Shown here: positions 51,197-59,533 of the stretch, piece after piece
How positions within the stretch are numbered: position 1 is the first letter of the stretch
Layout: every line of letters starts with the position of its first letter
Assembly: GCF_018140925.1 (NCBI RefSeq)
Contig: NZ_CP073315.1
Location: 124,001 to 188,000 of the forward strand
DNA length: 64,000 bases
Reading direction: 5' to 3'
Source: Psychrobacillus sp. INOP01
GTDB lineage: Bacteria > Bacillota > Bacilli > Bacillales_A > Planococcaceae
Position numbers and translations under genes: made by a program
Notes under the pieces: generated by a model
Seen by the model: only the letters and a program-made list of their open reading frames with translations
What the model was told of the DNA's origin: nothing
The model's database searches: none

Positions 51197-52162
51197 TCAC
51201 TGACTATTTAAAAAATACTTTTCCACTCTTCTATTTGAAACATAACTATGCAAAATCATGCCAAGAATGACGATAACGATACCTAACCAAGATAATGGAG
51301 AAGGAAGTGGTATCGATAGAAATAGTAGTTCCCCAGCTAATGCAAAAAGCACTTCCATTGATTGAGTTGCTTCAACAGCAGCTAACTTTTGCATATTTCC
51401 TCTTACTATATCTGTTGCCATGAAAAATAAGATAGTCGCAATGACTCCTGAAAAAAGTGCCACCAATAACGATTGAAGACTTTGCCCTCCACTCGGTAAC
51501 CCGACGGTAAACAAGCCATACAAGGAAAGTAAAAACCAGAAAGGAAGACTTGCTAGTGTCATTCCTAACACCCGTTGATAAGCATCTAAACGCCCTTCAC
51601 ATACATCCATCATTTTACGATTTCCTAAGGGATAGGCAAATGATGCAACTAGAATAGGGACAACTCCCAATAATAGATTTTCTAAAGAAAATTGCTTTGC
51701 ATGGTCCATTTGCATGAGAACAATACCTAAAAGAATGATCAATGACATGATAAGACCTCTAAAGGGAATTTTCCCTCTTATCTGTAATGGACCATTCTTT
51801 GTGTGTATCGTTTCAAAAAATAACGGTGTTAGTAATGCACCTGAAATAATCGTAATTTGCCATGTACCAGCGATCAGCCATCCAGGTGAATATGCAGAGG
51901 CAAAACATAACGGAGCATAGAATAACCCGAAACCAACAAAGCTCCATAACATCCATTTTCCTGGTTGTTTTCTCATTTCGTTTAAGAGTGGTCTTAGATT
52001 TTTTCTCATGATGACAATACACAAAAGAAATGGGACCATAAAGATAAATCGGAGCGAAGCACTCCAAATCCAACTACCACCAGACAACTCCATAGATGCA
52101 TTAAGAACAAATGTAAAGGCAAAAAAGAAGGCTGCACAAATACCGATTAAAATTGATTTCAA
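51197..52162 (-). CDS. Multidrug resistance efflux transporter family protein (DMT/EmrE)
   Basis: 321 residues, ten membrane helices in two repeats. ICAAFFFAFTFVLNASMEL at the N-terminus, WLIAGTWQITIISGALLTPL and VEATQSMEVLFALAGELLFL are typical of the 10-TM drug/metabolite transporter group annotated as multidrug resistance efflux transporters. Six bases downstream of a GntR regulator, which probably controls it. Confidence 0.82.
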   Translation of the reverse strand: MKSILIGICAAFFFAFTFVLNASMELSGGSWIWSASLRFIFMVPFLLCIVIMRKNLRPLLNEMRKQPGKWMLWSFVGFGLFYAPLCFASAYSPGWLIAGTWQITIISGALLTPLFFETIHTKNGPLQIRGKIPFRGLIMSLIILLGIVLMQMDHAKQFSLENLLLGVVPILVASFAYPLGNRKMMDVCEGRLDAYQRVLGMTLASLPFWFLLSLYGLFTVGLPSGGQSLQSLLVALFSGVIATILFFMATDIVRGNMQKLAAVEATQSMEVLFALAGELLFLSIPLPSPLSWLGIVIVILGMILHSYVSNRRVEKYFLNSQ

Positions 52163-52168
52163 CTGAAC

Positions 52169-52834
52169 TCACCTCGGTTCCGTTTGTTGTGTTAACATCA
52201 CGCCAAGACTTAGCCAGTTTTCTTCTACAAGACGAACAATTTTTTCATATTCTTGATTTTTACAAGCTGATATAATTCGATTGTGCTGTTCAACCGAATT
52301 TAACCCTTTAAGTGTAGTGAATTGTGAAATCTCTAATCGTTGAATTTTAGGTACGCTACGTTCCAATGCAAATGTAATTTCAGGGTTCCCAGCCACGTCT
52401 AGGAAAACCTTATGAAAATTTCCATCTGCTTCAATTGCTTTAATTGCTTCACCTTTTTCAATGGCAAATTTCAAAGTCTTATTGCTAAATTCTAATTCTT
52501 CAATATCCATTTCCTTCAATAAAGGACTTGCAAGGCGAGCAGCTAAAGCATGTAAAGCTGCTACAACAGTAAAAGCATGTTTCGCCTCCTTTAATTTTAA
52601 TGGTGCTACACGAGTAGATGACCCTGGAAGTGACTCAACAAGTCCTTCGTCTTCCAGGCGTTTTAGTGCTTCCCTAACAGGGGTACGACTAATTCCAAAC
52701 TTCTCTGCTAATTCTTTGTCATTTAAGCGTTCTTCTGGTTGTAATTCCAAGTTAATAATCGACTTTTGTAAAGTTTGATACACTTCATCTCTAAATGACA
52801 AACGTTTAATTGGTTTTATAATATCTTTTTCCAT
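52169..52834 (-). CDS. GntR/FadR-family transcriptional regulator
   Basis: About 221 residues. The N-terminal winged helix has FRDEVYQTLQKSIINLELQP, LNDKELAEKFGISRTPVREA and LKRLEDEGLVESLPG; the C-terminal FCD domain has FTVVAALHALAARLASPLL and ADGNFHKVFLDVAGNP with putative metal-ligand histidines. Likely regulates the co-transcribed DMT exporter in response to an organic acid. The start is uncertain by six codons; neither has a strong ribosome binding site. Confidence 0.82.
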   Translation of the reverse strand: MEKDIIKPIKRLSFRDEVYQTLQKSIINLELQPEERLNDKELAEKFGISRTPVREALKRLEDEGLVESLPGSSTRVAPLKLKEAKHAFTVVAALHALAARLASPLLKEMDIEELEFSNKTLKFAIEKGEAIKAIEADGNFHKVFLDVAGNPEITFALERSVPKIQRLEISQFTTLKGLNSVEQHNRIISACKNQEYEKIVRLVEENWLSLGVMLTQQTEPR

Positions 52835-52917
52835 AAAACCAATATATCGCATTTTGGTTTCACTTTCAATAATTAATGCTCTTCTACAACTTCCTTATTG
52901 AAGAACTAGCAAAATAG

Positions 52918-53349
52918 CAACTAATGGATATTATCAAAATCAATTAAGTAGTGATCCAGCTTATGATAAAAAATTAGTTGGCCAGTCTTCACTATATCCT
53001 AAGAATTCTATTGTTTGTAAATCTAGTGCAACAACTGGGTACATGCGGTAAAGTAGATTCTGAAAGCTTTAGAGACGAATGGGGAGAATTAGTTGTAAGA
53101 GTAAAAAAAGATCCTTCTCAAGGTTTAATATCAGGTTGAGGAGATAGTGGTGCAGCAGTAATTAATGGCAATAATCAACTTATAGGAGTGTTGAGTAAGC
53201 GAGGTATAAGTAGCACCCTTACTTCACCAGTAAATGGAAGTAAAGTTGATGTAGGTTATACAATGTACTTTCCACCTTGGGTAGAAGTCGCTTCTAGATA
53301 TGGTATCACTTTATATACATCAAATACCGGTACTAAAATCATCAACTAA
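52918..53349 (+). pseudogene. Decayed trypsin-like serine protease
   Basis: The plus strand encodes LSSDPAYDKKLVGQSSLYPK then, after a one-base frameshift, TCGKVDSESFRDEWGELVVR, and GLISG-stop-GDSGAAVINGNNQLIGVL. GDSG is the catalytic serine motif of S1 proteases of the streptogrisin/GluSE kind; the preceding tryptophan codon has become TGA. The N-terminal half with His and Asp is missing. A perfect terminator follows. Confidence 0.72.
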
Positions 53350-53360
53350 GTAACATTTCA

Positions 53361-53395
53361 TAAACACCTTATAGAATCAATCTATAAGGTGTTTA
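53361..53395 (+). terminator. Terminator of the decayed protease gene
   Basis: TAAACACCTTATAGA pairs exactly with its complement (15 bp, 5-nt loop). The region 53400-53645 after it holds only a direct repeat ACATTATAGTTRGTAACCCA at 53536 and 53577. Confidence 0.82.
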
Positions 53396-53645
53396 CTCTT
53401 TCCTAATAAATGCGTGGGTTTTATAAAATTCAAGGTACTAACTAAAATGTACTGTACATTTATACTAAATGTGTAATTCCACTAACAAATCCCTCCATTA
53501 ATGAAGTAGCGCCAATTTCACAACTGTCCAGTGACATTATAGTTGGTAACCCATCCAATCGTACTTTAAGGTTTTTACATTATAGTTAGTAACCCATTTC
53601 TTAATGTTATGGTTCAAATTTAAAATACGCAGTAATTTTATATTA

Positions 53646-53690
53646 ATTATTTCGGAAATCGAATATTTAACTAAAGCACCCGTTAGTTAC
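53646..53690 (-). repeat. Array element R19, right site only
   Basis: TTATTTCGGAAATCGAATAT followed by AACTAAAGCACCCGTTAGTT. The same TTATTTCGGAAA-CGAAT flank stands before R1, so R19 may be a deletion derivative. Ends 28 bases before the next stop codon. Confidence 0.78.
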
Positions 53691-53717
53691 AGAAGTACTG
53701 CATACTGAGTTCTATTA

Positions 53718-53972
53718 TTACAAATCAAAGAAACAAAAAGAGCCTAATATACAGACAAAAGCCATTATCCATAAAGTCAAATAAGTAGGTTTCTTTAGTT
53801 CTCTATCTAATGTTGATATAGATTGAATAACTTTGATAACTACCGCTGCAAAGAGAGCTACCATTAATGCACCTATTAAAGTAGGAATGTCGATTAGATA
53901 TTCATCAATTAGTCTAAACAGAATAACCGCAAACGCTACCGAAACAGCAGAAAGAAAATGCTTTAAATTCAT
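53718..53972 (-). CDS. Small membrane protein (84 aa)
   Basis: Three membrane helices (HFLSAVSVAFAVILFRLI, TLIGALMVALFAAVVIKVI, LTLWIMAFVCILGSFCFF). AGGGAGATTCAA precedes the ATG. Family not recognised. Single-gene interval between R19 and R20. Confidence 0.65.
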   Translation of the reverse strand: MNLKHFLSAVSVAFAVILFRLIDEYLIDIPTLIGALMVALFAAVVIKVIQSISTLDRELKKPTYLTLWIMAFVCILGSFCFFDL

Positions 53973-54065
53973 TTGAATCTCCCTTTCTCATTACAATTTC
54001 CTCTAATAAACCTACTTATAATTCCCTTTAACAAGTACTTCTTCTTCTTTTTTTAAAAATCTGCT

Positions 54066-54162
54066 ACTTAAACTAAACTGCTGCGTTAGTTCAATAAGAA
54101 AAAAGGCTTTACCCCTTCTTGAAGTAAAGCACTCCGTTAGTTTAAGTATAATATTTCACAAA
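54066..54162 (-). repeat. Array element R20, type 1 (complete)
   Basis: ACTTAAACTAAACTGCTGCG left site, core GGCTTTACCCC/GAAGTAAAGC, right site CACTCCGTTAGTTTAAGTA, then ATATTTCACAAATGG. About 76 bases before the next stop codon. Confidence 0.85.
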
Positions 54163-54237
54163 TGGAGAATCATTATAAAATTTCCTTTTTATCTAACACC
54201 ATACTTCAAATCATAAGAAGTTAAATATCTACAAGAG

Positions 54238-54720
54238 TTAGTCCACTTTTGATACCAAGACTATTCCTTCCATATCTTTTAGATTGTCTAATCCCTCGAC
54301 AATTTCGCCTAACTTAATAAGCCCAGAAGAGTATCGGAAATCCTTATAATAAAGTACTAGTCCCTCCCATGGAGCATAGTAGGCAAAATCTCCAAGATTC
54401 GGATCATATCCAAAATTACCTTCTAGCTTAGGTAAGGGGTCTAATAAGTCTGTTACTTTTTCTGTATGCGCGTAATCTTTGAATTCAAATTCTAAAGGTA
54501 GGCGTTCATAAAAAGCACTGGCAGAATTATTGTTTTCAAGCAATACCAAAATCTCTTTGTCAGCAAATTCAAATCGTATTTTTTTCTCTAAATCCTCAGT
54601 AAGTATTTGTGATTCCTCCTCCATAGTAGATGAAAGTTCATTTTGACCAAAAGGAAATATGAAAAAGAAAAATAAGGATACGATAGTTAAAATAATTAAA
54701 GCAATTCCTATCTTCTTCAT
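54238..54720 (-). CDS. Membrane-anchored cyclophilin-like fold protein
   Basis: 160 residues. One N-terminal helix (IALIILTIVSLFFFFIFPF) and a C-terminal cyclophilin-like domain: RFEFADKEILVLLENNNSAS, FYERLPLEFEFKDY, GNFGYDPNLGDFAYYAPWEG, SSGLIKLGEIVEGL. This is the TM1367-type fold, related to cyclophilin but usually without isomerase activity. Its ATG is three bases after the acetyltransferase stop codon, so it is co-translated. Confidence 0.75.
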   Translation of the reverse strand: MKKIGIALIILTIVSLFFFFIFPFGQNELSSTMEEESQILTEDLEKKIRFEFADKEILVLLENNNSASAFYERLPLEFEFKDYAHTEKVTDLLDPLPKLEGNFGYDPNLGDFAYYAPWEGLVLYYKDFRYSSGLIKLGEIVEGLDNLKDMEGIVLVSKVD

Positions 54721-54723
54721 TAA

Positions 54724-55290
54724 TTATATCTTCTTCATAAATTTAGCTGGAACGCCTGCAACAACAGTATCTTCCGGAACATCTTTAGTAACAACTGCCC
54801 CTGCTGCAACAACAGAGTTGTTTCCAATCGTCACACCAGGTAATATTGTTGCGTTTGATCCAATCCATACATTCTTCCCAATTACAACCGGAGAGGGAAA
54901 TGTTGTGTTTCTTGTCACTAAATCTAACCCATGATTAAGTGTTGCGATCACGACATTCATGCCTATCATTGAACCGTCTCCTATACTAATTCCACCCCTA
55001 TCCTGGAAAGAACACCCTGTGTTAAAAAACACGTTTTTTCCAATGGTAATATTCATACCGAAATCTGTATGAAATGGTGGAAAACACATAAAAGAAGCAT
55101 CAACTTTTTTACCTGTTAGTTCACTAAAAATATCAACTATTTCTTCTCTGGAATGATAGGATGTATTCAATTTCATTGTTATCTTTTGGGCTTCATAACT
55201 ACGTTGAGTTAATAGCCCATGTAATGCTTTATCCTCACCTGAAATCGGATTACCTACCTTACAAAACTCTATAAAATCATTCATGTCCAT
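54724..55290 (-). CDS. Sugar O-acetyltransferase (maltose/galactoside type, LacA-like)
   Basis: 188 residues. N-terminal maltose-acetyltransferase motif LTQRSYEAQKITMKLN, then left-handed beta helix hexapeptides (NITIGKNVFFNTGCSF, VVIGKNVWIGSNATILPGVT). The catalytic histidine lies in ATLNHGLD. It acetylates sugar hydroxyls using acetyl-CoA. Second gene of a unit with an SDR and the cyclophilin-like gene. Confidence 0.87.
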   Translation of the reverse strand: MDMNDFIEFCKVGNPISGEDKALHGLLTQRSYEAQKITMKLNTSYHSREEIVDIFSELTGKKVDASFMCFPPFHTDFGMNITIGKNVFFNTGCSFQDRGGISIGDGSMIGMNVVIATLNHGLDLVTRNTTFPSPVVIGKNVWIGSNATILPGVTIGNNSVVAAGAVVTKDVPEDTVVAGVPAKFMKKI

Positions 55291-55323
55291 TTTTAAAAAC
55301 CCCTATCTTTTTTGACCACTTAT

Positions 55324-56058
55324 TTATACGACTTGTTTTGTTGGACGAATAATCATATCGCTAACTGATACTCTGTCAGGTGTATTAATTACATAAGCAA
55401 CTGCTTGAGCGATATCTTCTGCAGATAGTCCCCATTCTTTTTGTGCTTCATGGAGTTCAAGTGAAACTTTTTTATCACTAATTGTTTTATAAAGTTCAGT
55501 TTGAACCGCACCTGGCGATATAATTGTCGATTTGATATTATTTTCCCGTTGTTCTTGTCTTAATCCTTCCATAATTGCTCGTACTGCAAACTTTGTACCG
55601 CAATAAACAGCAGAATCTGGGTAGACAACATGACCAGCTACTGAATCAGTCGAGATAATATGACCAGACTTCTGTTCAACCATTTTAGGAAGTACAGCTG
55701 AGATCCCATTTAGAACTCCCATTACATTAATATCTAACATTTCTTTCCATTCATCACGTCTTGTCTCAATTAATGGCGCTGTTGGCATGATTCCCGCATT
55801 ATTAAAAAGAACATCCACTTTATCATACTTAGAAATAGCCAAATCAACGACTTGTTGTACATCATCATAATTTGATACATCCGCCTTTTTATAGACAATT
55901 TGTGCATTAGGGAAAGAGGTTGCAATTTCTTTTAATTTTTCCTCTCTACGAGCTGCCAATACTAATTTAGCTCCTTCTTTAGCCAAAAGTCTTGCAGTAG
56001 CTTCACCAATGCCACTTGACACACCCATAATAATAATTACTTTATCTTTAATTTCCAT
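55324..56058 (-). CDS. SDR-family oxidoreductase
   Basis: About 244 residues. MGVSSGIGEATARLLA binding motif, LVLAARR (Arg pair, NADP preference), FNNAGIMP, STDSVAGHVV with the catalytic serine and YCGTKFAVRAIMEG. Divergent from a LysR regulator 129 bases away, a common arrangement for LysR-controlled reductases. AAGGTGG precedes the ATG at 56058. Confidence 0.86.
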   Translation of the reverse strand: MEIKDKVIIIMGVSSGIGEATARLLAKEGAKLVLAARREEKLKEIATSFPNAQIVYKKADVSNYDDVQQVVDLAISKYDKVDVLFNNAGIMPTAPLIETRRDEWKEMLDINVMGVLNGISAVLPKMVEQKSGHIISTDSVAGHVVYPDSAVYCGTKFAVRAIMEGLRQEQRENNIKSTIISPGAVQTELYKTISDKKVSLELHEAQKEWGLSAEDIAQAVAYVINTPDRVSVSDMIIRPTKQVV

Positions 56059-56187
56059 TTGCAAAAACCACCTTTAAATATTTTCACTTTTCTATTTAAA
56101 TTATAAAATGATATGATTAACAAACCAAATACCTATATCAAATATGTTCGTATGCCTATTGAGCATATATAGGATAAGGAGGTTATT

Positions 56188-57081
56188 ATGGAATTAAGAG
56201 TGTTACGCTATTTTATTACTTTAGCCAATGAGCGCAATATTTCAAAAGCGGCTGAATCGCTACATTTAACACAACCGACTCTTTCTCGTCAGCTTAAAGA
56301 ATTAGAAGAACAATTAAAAACTACTTTATTTATACGAGGTAATCGTGAGATTATACTCACAGAATCAGGTCACTATTTACTACAAAAAGCGAAAGAAATT
56401 ATTGATTTAGTTGATCGAACTGAACATAATCTAAGCGAATACTCCGAAGATATTCAGGGTCAAATTGCAATTGGTTGTGGTGAGACTGAAGGGATGCGCA
56501 TTATTGCGAAGACTTTTAACAAACTGCAATCTAAGTATCCCAATATTATCTTTCACCTTTACAGTGGTAATGCAGATGATGTTTCTGAACGATTAGAAAA
56601 CGGCTTACTCGACTTTGGATTATTAATCGACCCTACCGATAAAAATCAATATGATTTCATTAAACTACCCTATCAAGATCGATGGGGGCTTCTGATGAGA
56701 TCCGATAGTCCACTTGCGCATAAAGATGTCATTTACCCGAGTGATATAGTTGATCAGCCACTTCTTGTTTCTCGTCAAAGTATTGTTGATAATCAACTTT
56801 CTGGTTGGCTTGGCCGAAGTATTAGTCAGAATCCAATTGTTGCAACCTATAATCTTATTTTTAATGCTGCACTTATGGTTGAAGAAGGATTGGGTTATGC
56901 TTTAAGTTTAGATCAACTTATTGATACATCATCAAATCAAACGCTTCAATTTGTACCATTAGCCCCGCCATTGACAGCAAATTTAAATCTTGTTTGGAAG
57001 AAAAACCAAGCATTATCGCCTGCAAGTCAAGTGTTCTTAAAGGGATTACAACAAGATATAATTAGCTATTCATCAAATTAA
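56188..57081 (+). CDS. LysR-family transcriptional regulator
   Basis: 297 residues. N-terminal winged helix MELRVLRYFITLANERNISK with AAESLHLTQPTLSRQLKELE; the C-terminal effector domain follows (GQIAIGCGETEGMRIIAKTF). It probably activates the divergent SDR-acetyltransferase-cyclophilin unit in response to a small ligand. AAGGAGG precedes the ATG. One of two plus-strand genes in the array region. Confidence 0.88.
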   Translation: MELRVLRYFITLANERNISKAAESLHLTQPTLSRQLKELEEQLKTTLFIRGNREIILTESGHYLLQKAKEIIDLVDRTEHNLSEYSEDIQGQIAIGCGETEGMRIIAKTFNKLQSKYPNIIFHLYSGNADDVSERLENGLLDFGLLIDPTDKNQYDFIKLPYQDRWGLLMRSDSPLAHKDVIYPSDIVDQPLLVSRQSIVDNQLSGWLGRSISQNPIVATYNLIFNAALMVEEGLGYALSLDQLIDTSSNQTLQFVPLAPPLTANLNLVWKKNQALSPASQVFLKGLQQDIISYSSN

Positions 57082-57091
57082 TTTTCCCAAC

Positions 57092-57133
57092 AAAAAAGCA
57101 CAAGGAAATTATAAAATTTCCTTGTGCTTTTTT
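57092..57133 (+). terminator. Terminator of the LysR gene
   Basis: AAAAAAGCACAAGGAAATT pairs exactly with its complement (19 bp, 4-nt loop), ending in six T. Confidence 0.9.
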
Positions 57134-57170
57134 GAGTTTACTTATCATTTTACACCTCGAACTATACTCC

Positions 57171-57267
57171 TTATTCAACTAAACTGCGGCGTTAGTTCAA
57201 TTAGAAAAAGCTCCCCTCACAGGCAGCGATTTGTTTTTACTAAAGCACCCGTTAGTTGAAGAAGAAA
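57171..57267 (-). repeat. Array element R21, type 1b (complete)
   Basis: TTATTCAACTAAACTGCGGC left site, centre GCTCCCCTCACAGGCAGC, right site ACTAAAGCACCCGTTAGTT plus GAAGAAGAAAC. Confidence 0.86.
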
Positions 57268-57280
57268 CAGAAAAATAATC

Positions 57281-57306
57281 TTCCACAATCGCGCCCGATT
57301 GTGGAA
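57281..57306. repeat. Short inverted repeat (IR-B), copy 3
   Basis: TTCCACAATCG / CGATTGTGGAA around CGCC, 13 bases beyond R21, as copy 2 beside R8. Serves as the hairpin before the next stop codon. Confidence 0.7.
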
Positions 57307-57314
57307 TAACTTTA

Positions 57315-57599
57315 TCAACAATACGATGTCCAAATTCTATATATATCTTTACCTTCTACCTCAATCTTATCTCTATGCATTGTAACATTTACATTCGTGT
57401 ATCCCGCCCATTGTGGTATTAGTTCCGTTAAACAATCAATTACCTTTACATCAGGAGTTGCATAACCGATATTTTCTTTTCTCAAAAAGCCATTTGAGAA
57501 ATCTTGATATAATGAGTCCGTCCATTCATAAACTTCAAACTGAGAATCAAAAATCCGTTCATCTTCTTGATATTGTCCGTTAACCCAGTATATTTCCAT
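57315..57599 (-). CDS. Hypothetical protein (94 aa)
   Basis: Soluble, acidic, rich in aromatic residues: MEIYWVNGQYQEDERIFDSQ, FEVYEWTDSLYQDFSNGF, then VTMHRDKIEVEGKDIYRIWT. No family recognised. GGAGG precedes the ATG. Confidence 0.7.
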   Translation of the reverse strand: MEIYWVNGQYQEDERIFDSQFEVYEWTDSLYQDFSNGFLRKENIGYATPDVKVIDCLTELIPQWAGYTNVNVTMHRDKIEVEGKDIYRIWTSYC

Positions 57600-57689
57600 A
57601 ACAATGCCTCCTATTGAATGCAGCGTTCCATAACACCATGTCCTATAATGACAAAGACACTTTCCTAGTTTTCCGGGAAAGCGCCGGAT

Positions 57690-57722
57690 TGTGGTTGACT
57701 AAAGCACTCGTTAGTTGAACAA
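57690..57722 (-). repeat. Array element R22, right site only
   Basis: TTGACTAAAGCACTCGTTAG followed by TTGAACAAG, 24 bases before the Nudix stop codon. A GC-rich TTTTCCGGGAAAGCGCCGG stretch takes the place of the usual centre. Confidence 0.7.
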
Positions 57723-57745
57723 GTGAGTCTCTCAAAATTTACTTT

Positions 57746-58186
57746 CTACGAAATAACTACTGTATTATTGTTTACCAGTTTTTCAGCAAGTTTAATATTT
57801 TCCTTTAAATAAATAGGTAAATTAGAATTATTTAGAATTTGCTGGGTAGTCATCCAAATAACCTCGTCAACTTCATCAGGACTCTTAGCAAATGCTTCGC
57901 CTGATTCGTGGTCGCAAAGAAAAACAATGTCAACCACATTTATGCCTGAATCAGTAACGAATGATGAGCTATTAACATACCGAAGATTTGAAACCTCTAT
58001 ACCCACTTCTTCAGTGATTTCTCTTTTTAGTGTCTTTTCTAAAATGTCTGATGAGGTTCCTTCTTTTTCTACCTTTCCACCAACAAGAGACAGTGAACCT
58101 CCAGCGTGTTCTTCTTTTTCGCTACGTCTTATTAACAACCATTTTTCACTTTTGTAAATTGCACCTTCTACATTAACAATAAACAC
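57746..58186 (-). CDS. Nudix hydrolase
   Basis: 146 residues. Nudix box GGKVEKEGTSSDILEKTLKR then EITEEVGIEV is slightly extended relative to the standard spacing (a two-residue insertion), so catalysis is likely but not certain. RRSEKEEHAGGSLSLVGGK and DIVFLCDHESGEAFAKSPDE are seen in phosphohydrolases of the NUDIX_2 kind. GTG start behind AGGAGGG. Confidence 0.8.
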   Translation of the reverse strand: MFIVNVEGAIYKSEKWLLIRRSEKEEHAGGSLSLVGGKVEKEGTSSDILEKTLKREITEEVGIEVSNLRYVNSSSFVTDSGINVVDIVFLCDHESGEAFAKSPDEVDEVIWMTTQQILNNSNLPIYLKENIKLAEKLVNNNTVVIS

Positions 58187-58247
58187 AATATTCCCTCCTA
58201 AAATAATTCTAAAGTGTATTCTATAATTCGAAAAAATGCTTAGGTGC

Positions 58248-58326
58248 TTGTTGAACTAACCTGCTGCGTTAGTTCAATAAAAAAGTGCCAACCCAGACTT
58301 GAAGTAAAACACCTCTTTTGTTCAAT
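58248..58326 (-). repeat. Array element R23, degenerate type 1
   Basis: Standard left site with CTGCTGC spacer; centre GTGCCAACCCAGAC; right site decayed to AAAACACCTCTTTTGTTC. It is followed by a segment (TTTACATATATTAACTTATT) also present before R8 at 39728. Confidence 0.75.
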
Positions 58327-58370
58327 AATTTACATATATTAACTTATTCAACACCATTCCCTAAAACCCT

Positions 58371-58490
58371 TCTTATTCAACTAAACTGCTTCGTTAGTTT
58401 AAGTGTAACATTTCACATTCTACATAAAAATAGACCATCAAAATATTGATGCTCTTGTTTAACTAAAGCACCCGTTAGTGGAAGAAGAAA
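58371..58490 (-). repeat. Array element R24, type 2 (complete, short)
   Basis: Left site with CTGCTTC spacer, AAGTGTAACATTTCACATTC, hairpin AATAGACCATC...GATGCTC, and right site TTAACTAAAGCACCCGTTAG. Ends 6 bases before the next stop codon. Confidence 0.85.
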
Positions 58491-58495
58491 ATTTT

Positions 58496-58915
58496 TTATT
58501 CGGGTCGGATACGTCTTAGGACTTCATCCACCGCCCAAAAGAAAAATGAAGTCATAATTCCAGCAATAAAATTTAGTTCCCCTTCTCCTACCCAATAGTT
58601 ATTAAAGTTTGAAAAGAAATCACTTGATTCAAAGATTATGCCATAGACAAATGCAAAAGACATACCAAAAAACAAATGAATTAGTAGTGCTAAAATCACT
58701 CTTTTATATCCTTTGAATCGTTTGGATAAATAATCAGATAAAAAAGTTACAGGAACACCATAAATTAATATAATCGGTGAAAATAGTAAGCTATAAATCC
58801 CAATCATAGGTATCAATTCAAATGGTCTTTCCCATTCGCCGAAAATAAAAATTAAGATGAAAGTAATCGACAAAATTGTTGCAAAGAAAAAAGTTATAGC
58901 TTTCCTTTTAATCAA
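58496..58915 (-). CDS. Membrane protein (139 aa), unrecognised
   Basis: Four membrane helices (AITFFFATILSITFILIFIF, MIGIYSLLFSPIILIYGVPV, ALLIHLFFGMSFAFVYGIIF, FIAGIMTSFFFWAVDEVLR). TTG start behind GGGGGAG. Single-gene interval between R24 and R25. Confidence 0.68.
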   Translation of the reverse strand: MIKRKAITFFFATILSITFILIFIFGEWERPFELIPMIGIYSLLFSPIILIYGVPVTFLSDYLSKRFKGYKRVILALLIHLFFGMSFAFVYGIIFESSDFFSNFNNYWVGEGELNFIAGIMTSFFFWAVDEVLRRIRPE

Positions 58916-58951
58916 CCATTCTCCCCCTTTTAGTACAATAACTTTGTTATA

Positions 58952-59024
58952 CTAACCTGTTGCATTACTTCAACTAACGGGTGCTTTACTCCTTCTTGAA
59001 GTAAAGCACCCGTTAGTTGAACAA
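58952..59024 (-). repeat. Array element R25, symmetric type 1
   Basis: A partial left site ACTAACCTGTTGCATTAC runs into a perfect 22-bp inverted repeat (58969-58990 with 59000-59021) with a 9-nt loop CCTTCTTGA. Both halves are the right-site sequence, so the element has become a giant hairpin. Ends 7 bases before the GNAT stop codon. Confidence 0.88.
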
Positions 59025-59030
59025 GATATC

Positions 59031-59456
59031 TCAATAAGTAAGTTTTTTTGAAAGGTAATACTGTTGATTACCTTTATTAGGATGTTCTTCTATTACACCA
59101 ACTACTTCATAACCATATTTTTGATAGAAATTTGGGGCTTGAAAGCTAAATGTATCTAGTTGAATGAGATTGCATCTATTCTCTCTTGCGATTTCCTCTA
59201 TATTATCTAATAACTGTCTTCCATACCCTTTACCTCTAAGAGATTCATCCACCCATAAGAAATCAATATGTAAGTTATACCAAAAAATCGTTCCTGTAAT
59301 GCCACCTAAAATTTTCTCCCCTTCATTTCTAAGGATAAAGCTAATGTTTTTGACTGGGTGTTTTACTTCATCTGGTAGTTTAGAAAGATTGTGTTCAATT
59401 ACCTTTTTACGAATATAATCACTGTCTTCTTGATTCCATTGCTGAGTTATTTTCAT
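59031..59456 (-). CDS. GNAT-family N-acetyltransferase
   Basis: About 141 residues. [20 protein letters not shown], then [20 protein letters not shown] with the acetyl-CoA loop RGKGYG, and [20 protein letters not shown]. Substrate unknown. GGAGG lies seven bases before the ATG at 59456; the frame extends 14 codons further. Single-gene interval between R25 and R26. Confidence 0.86.
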   Translation of the reverse strand: MKITQQWNQEDSDYIRKKVIEHNLSKLPDEVKHPVKNISFILRNEGEKILGGITGTIFWYNLHIDFLWVDESLRGKGYGRQLLDNIEEIARENRCNLIQLDTFSFQAPNFYQKYGYEVVGVIEEHPNKGNQQYYLSKKLTY

Positions 59457-59533
59457 AATTTTTCCTCCATATAAGTTTTTGAATAAATATTTTACCACAA
59501 AAATTAACTTGTATTTACAAATAATCCATTTTT

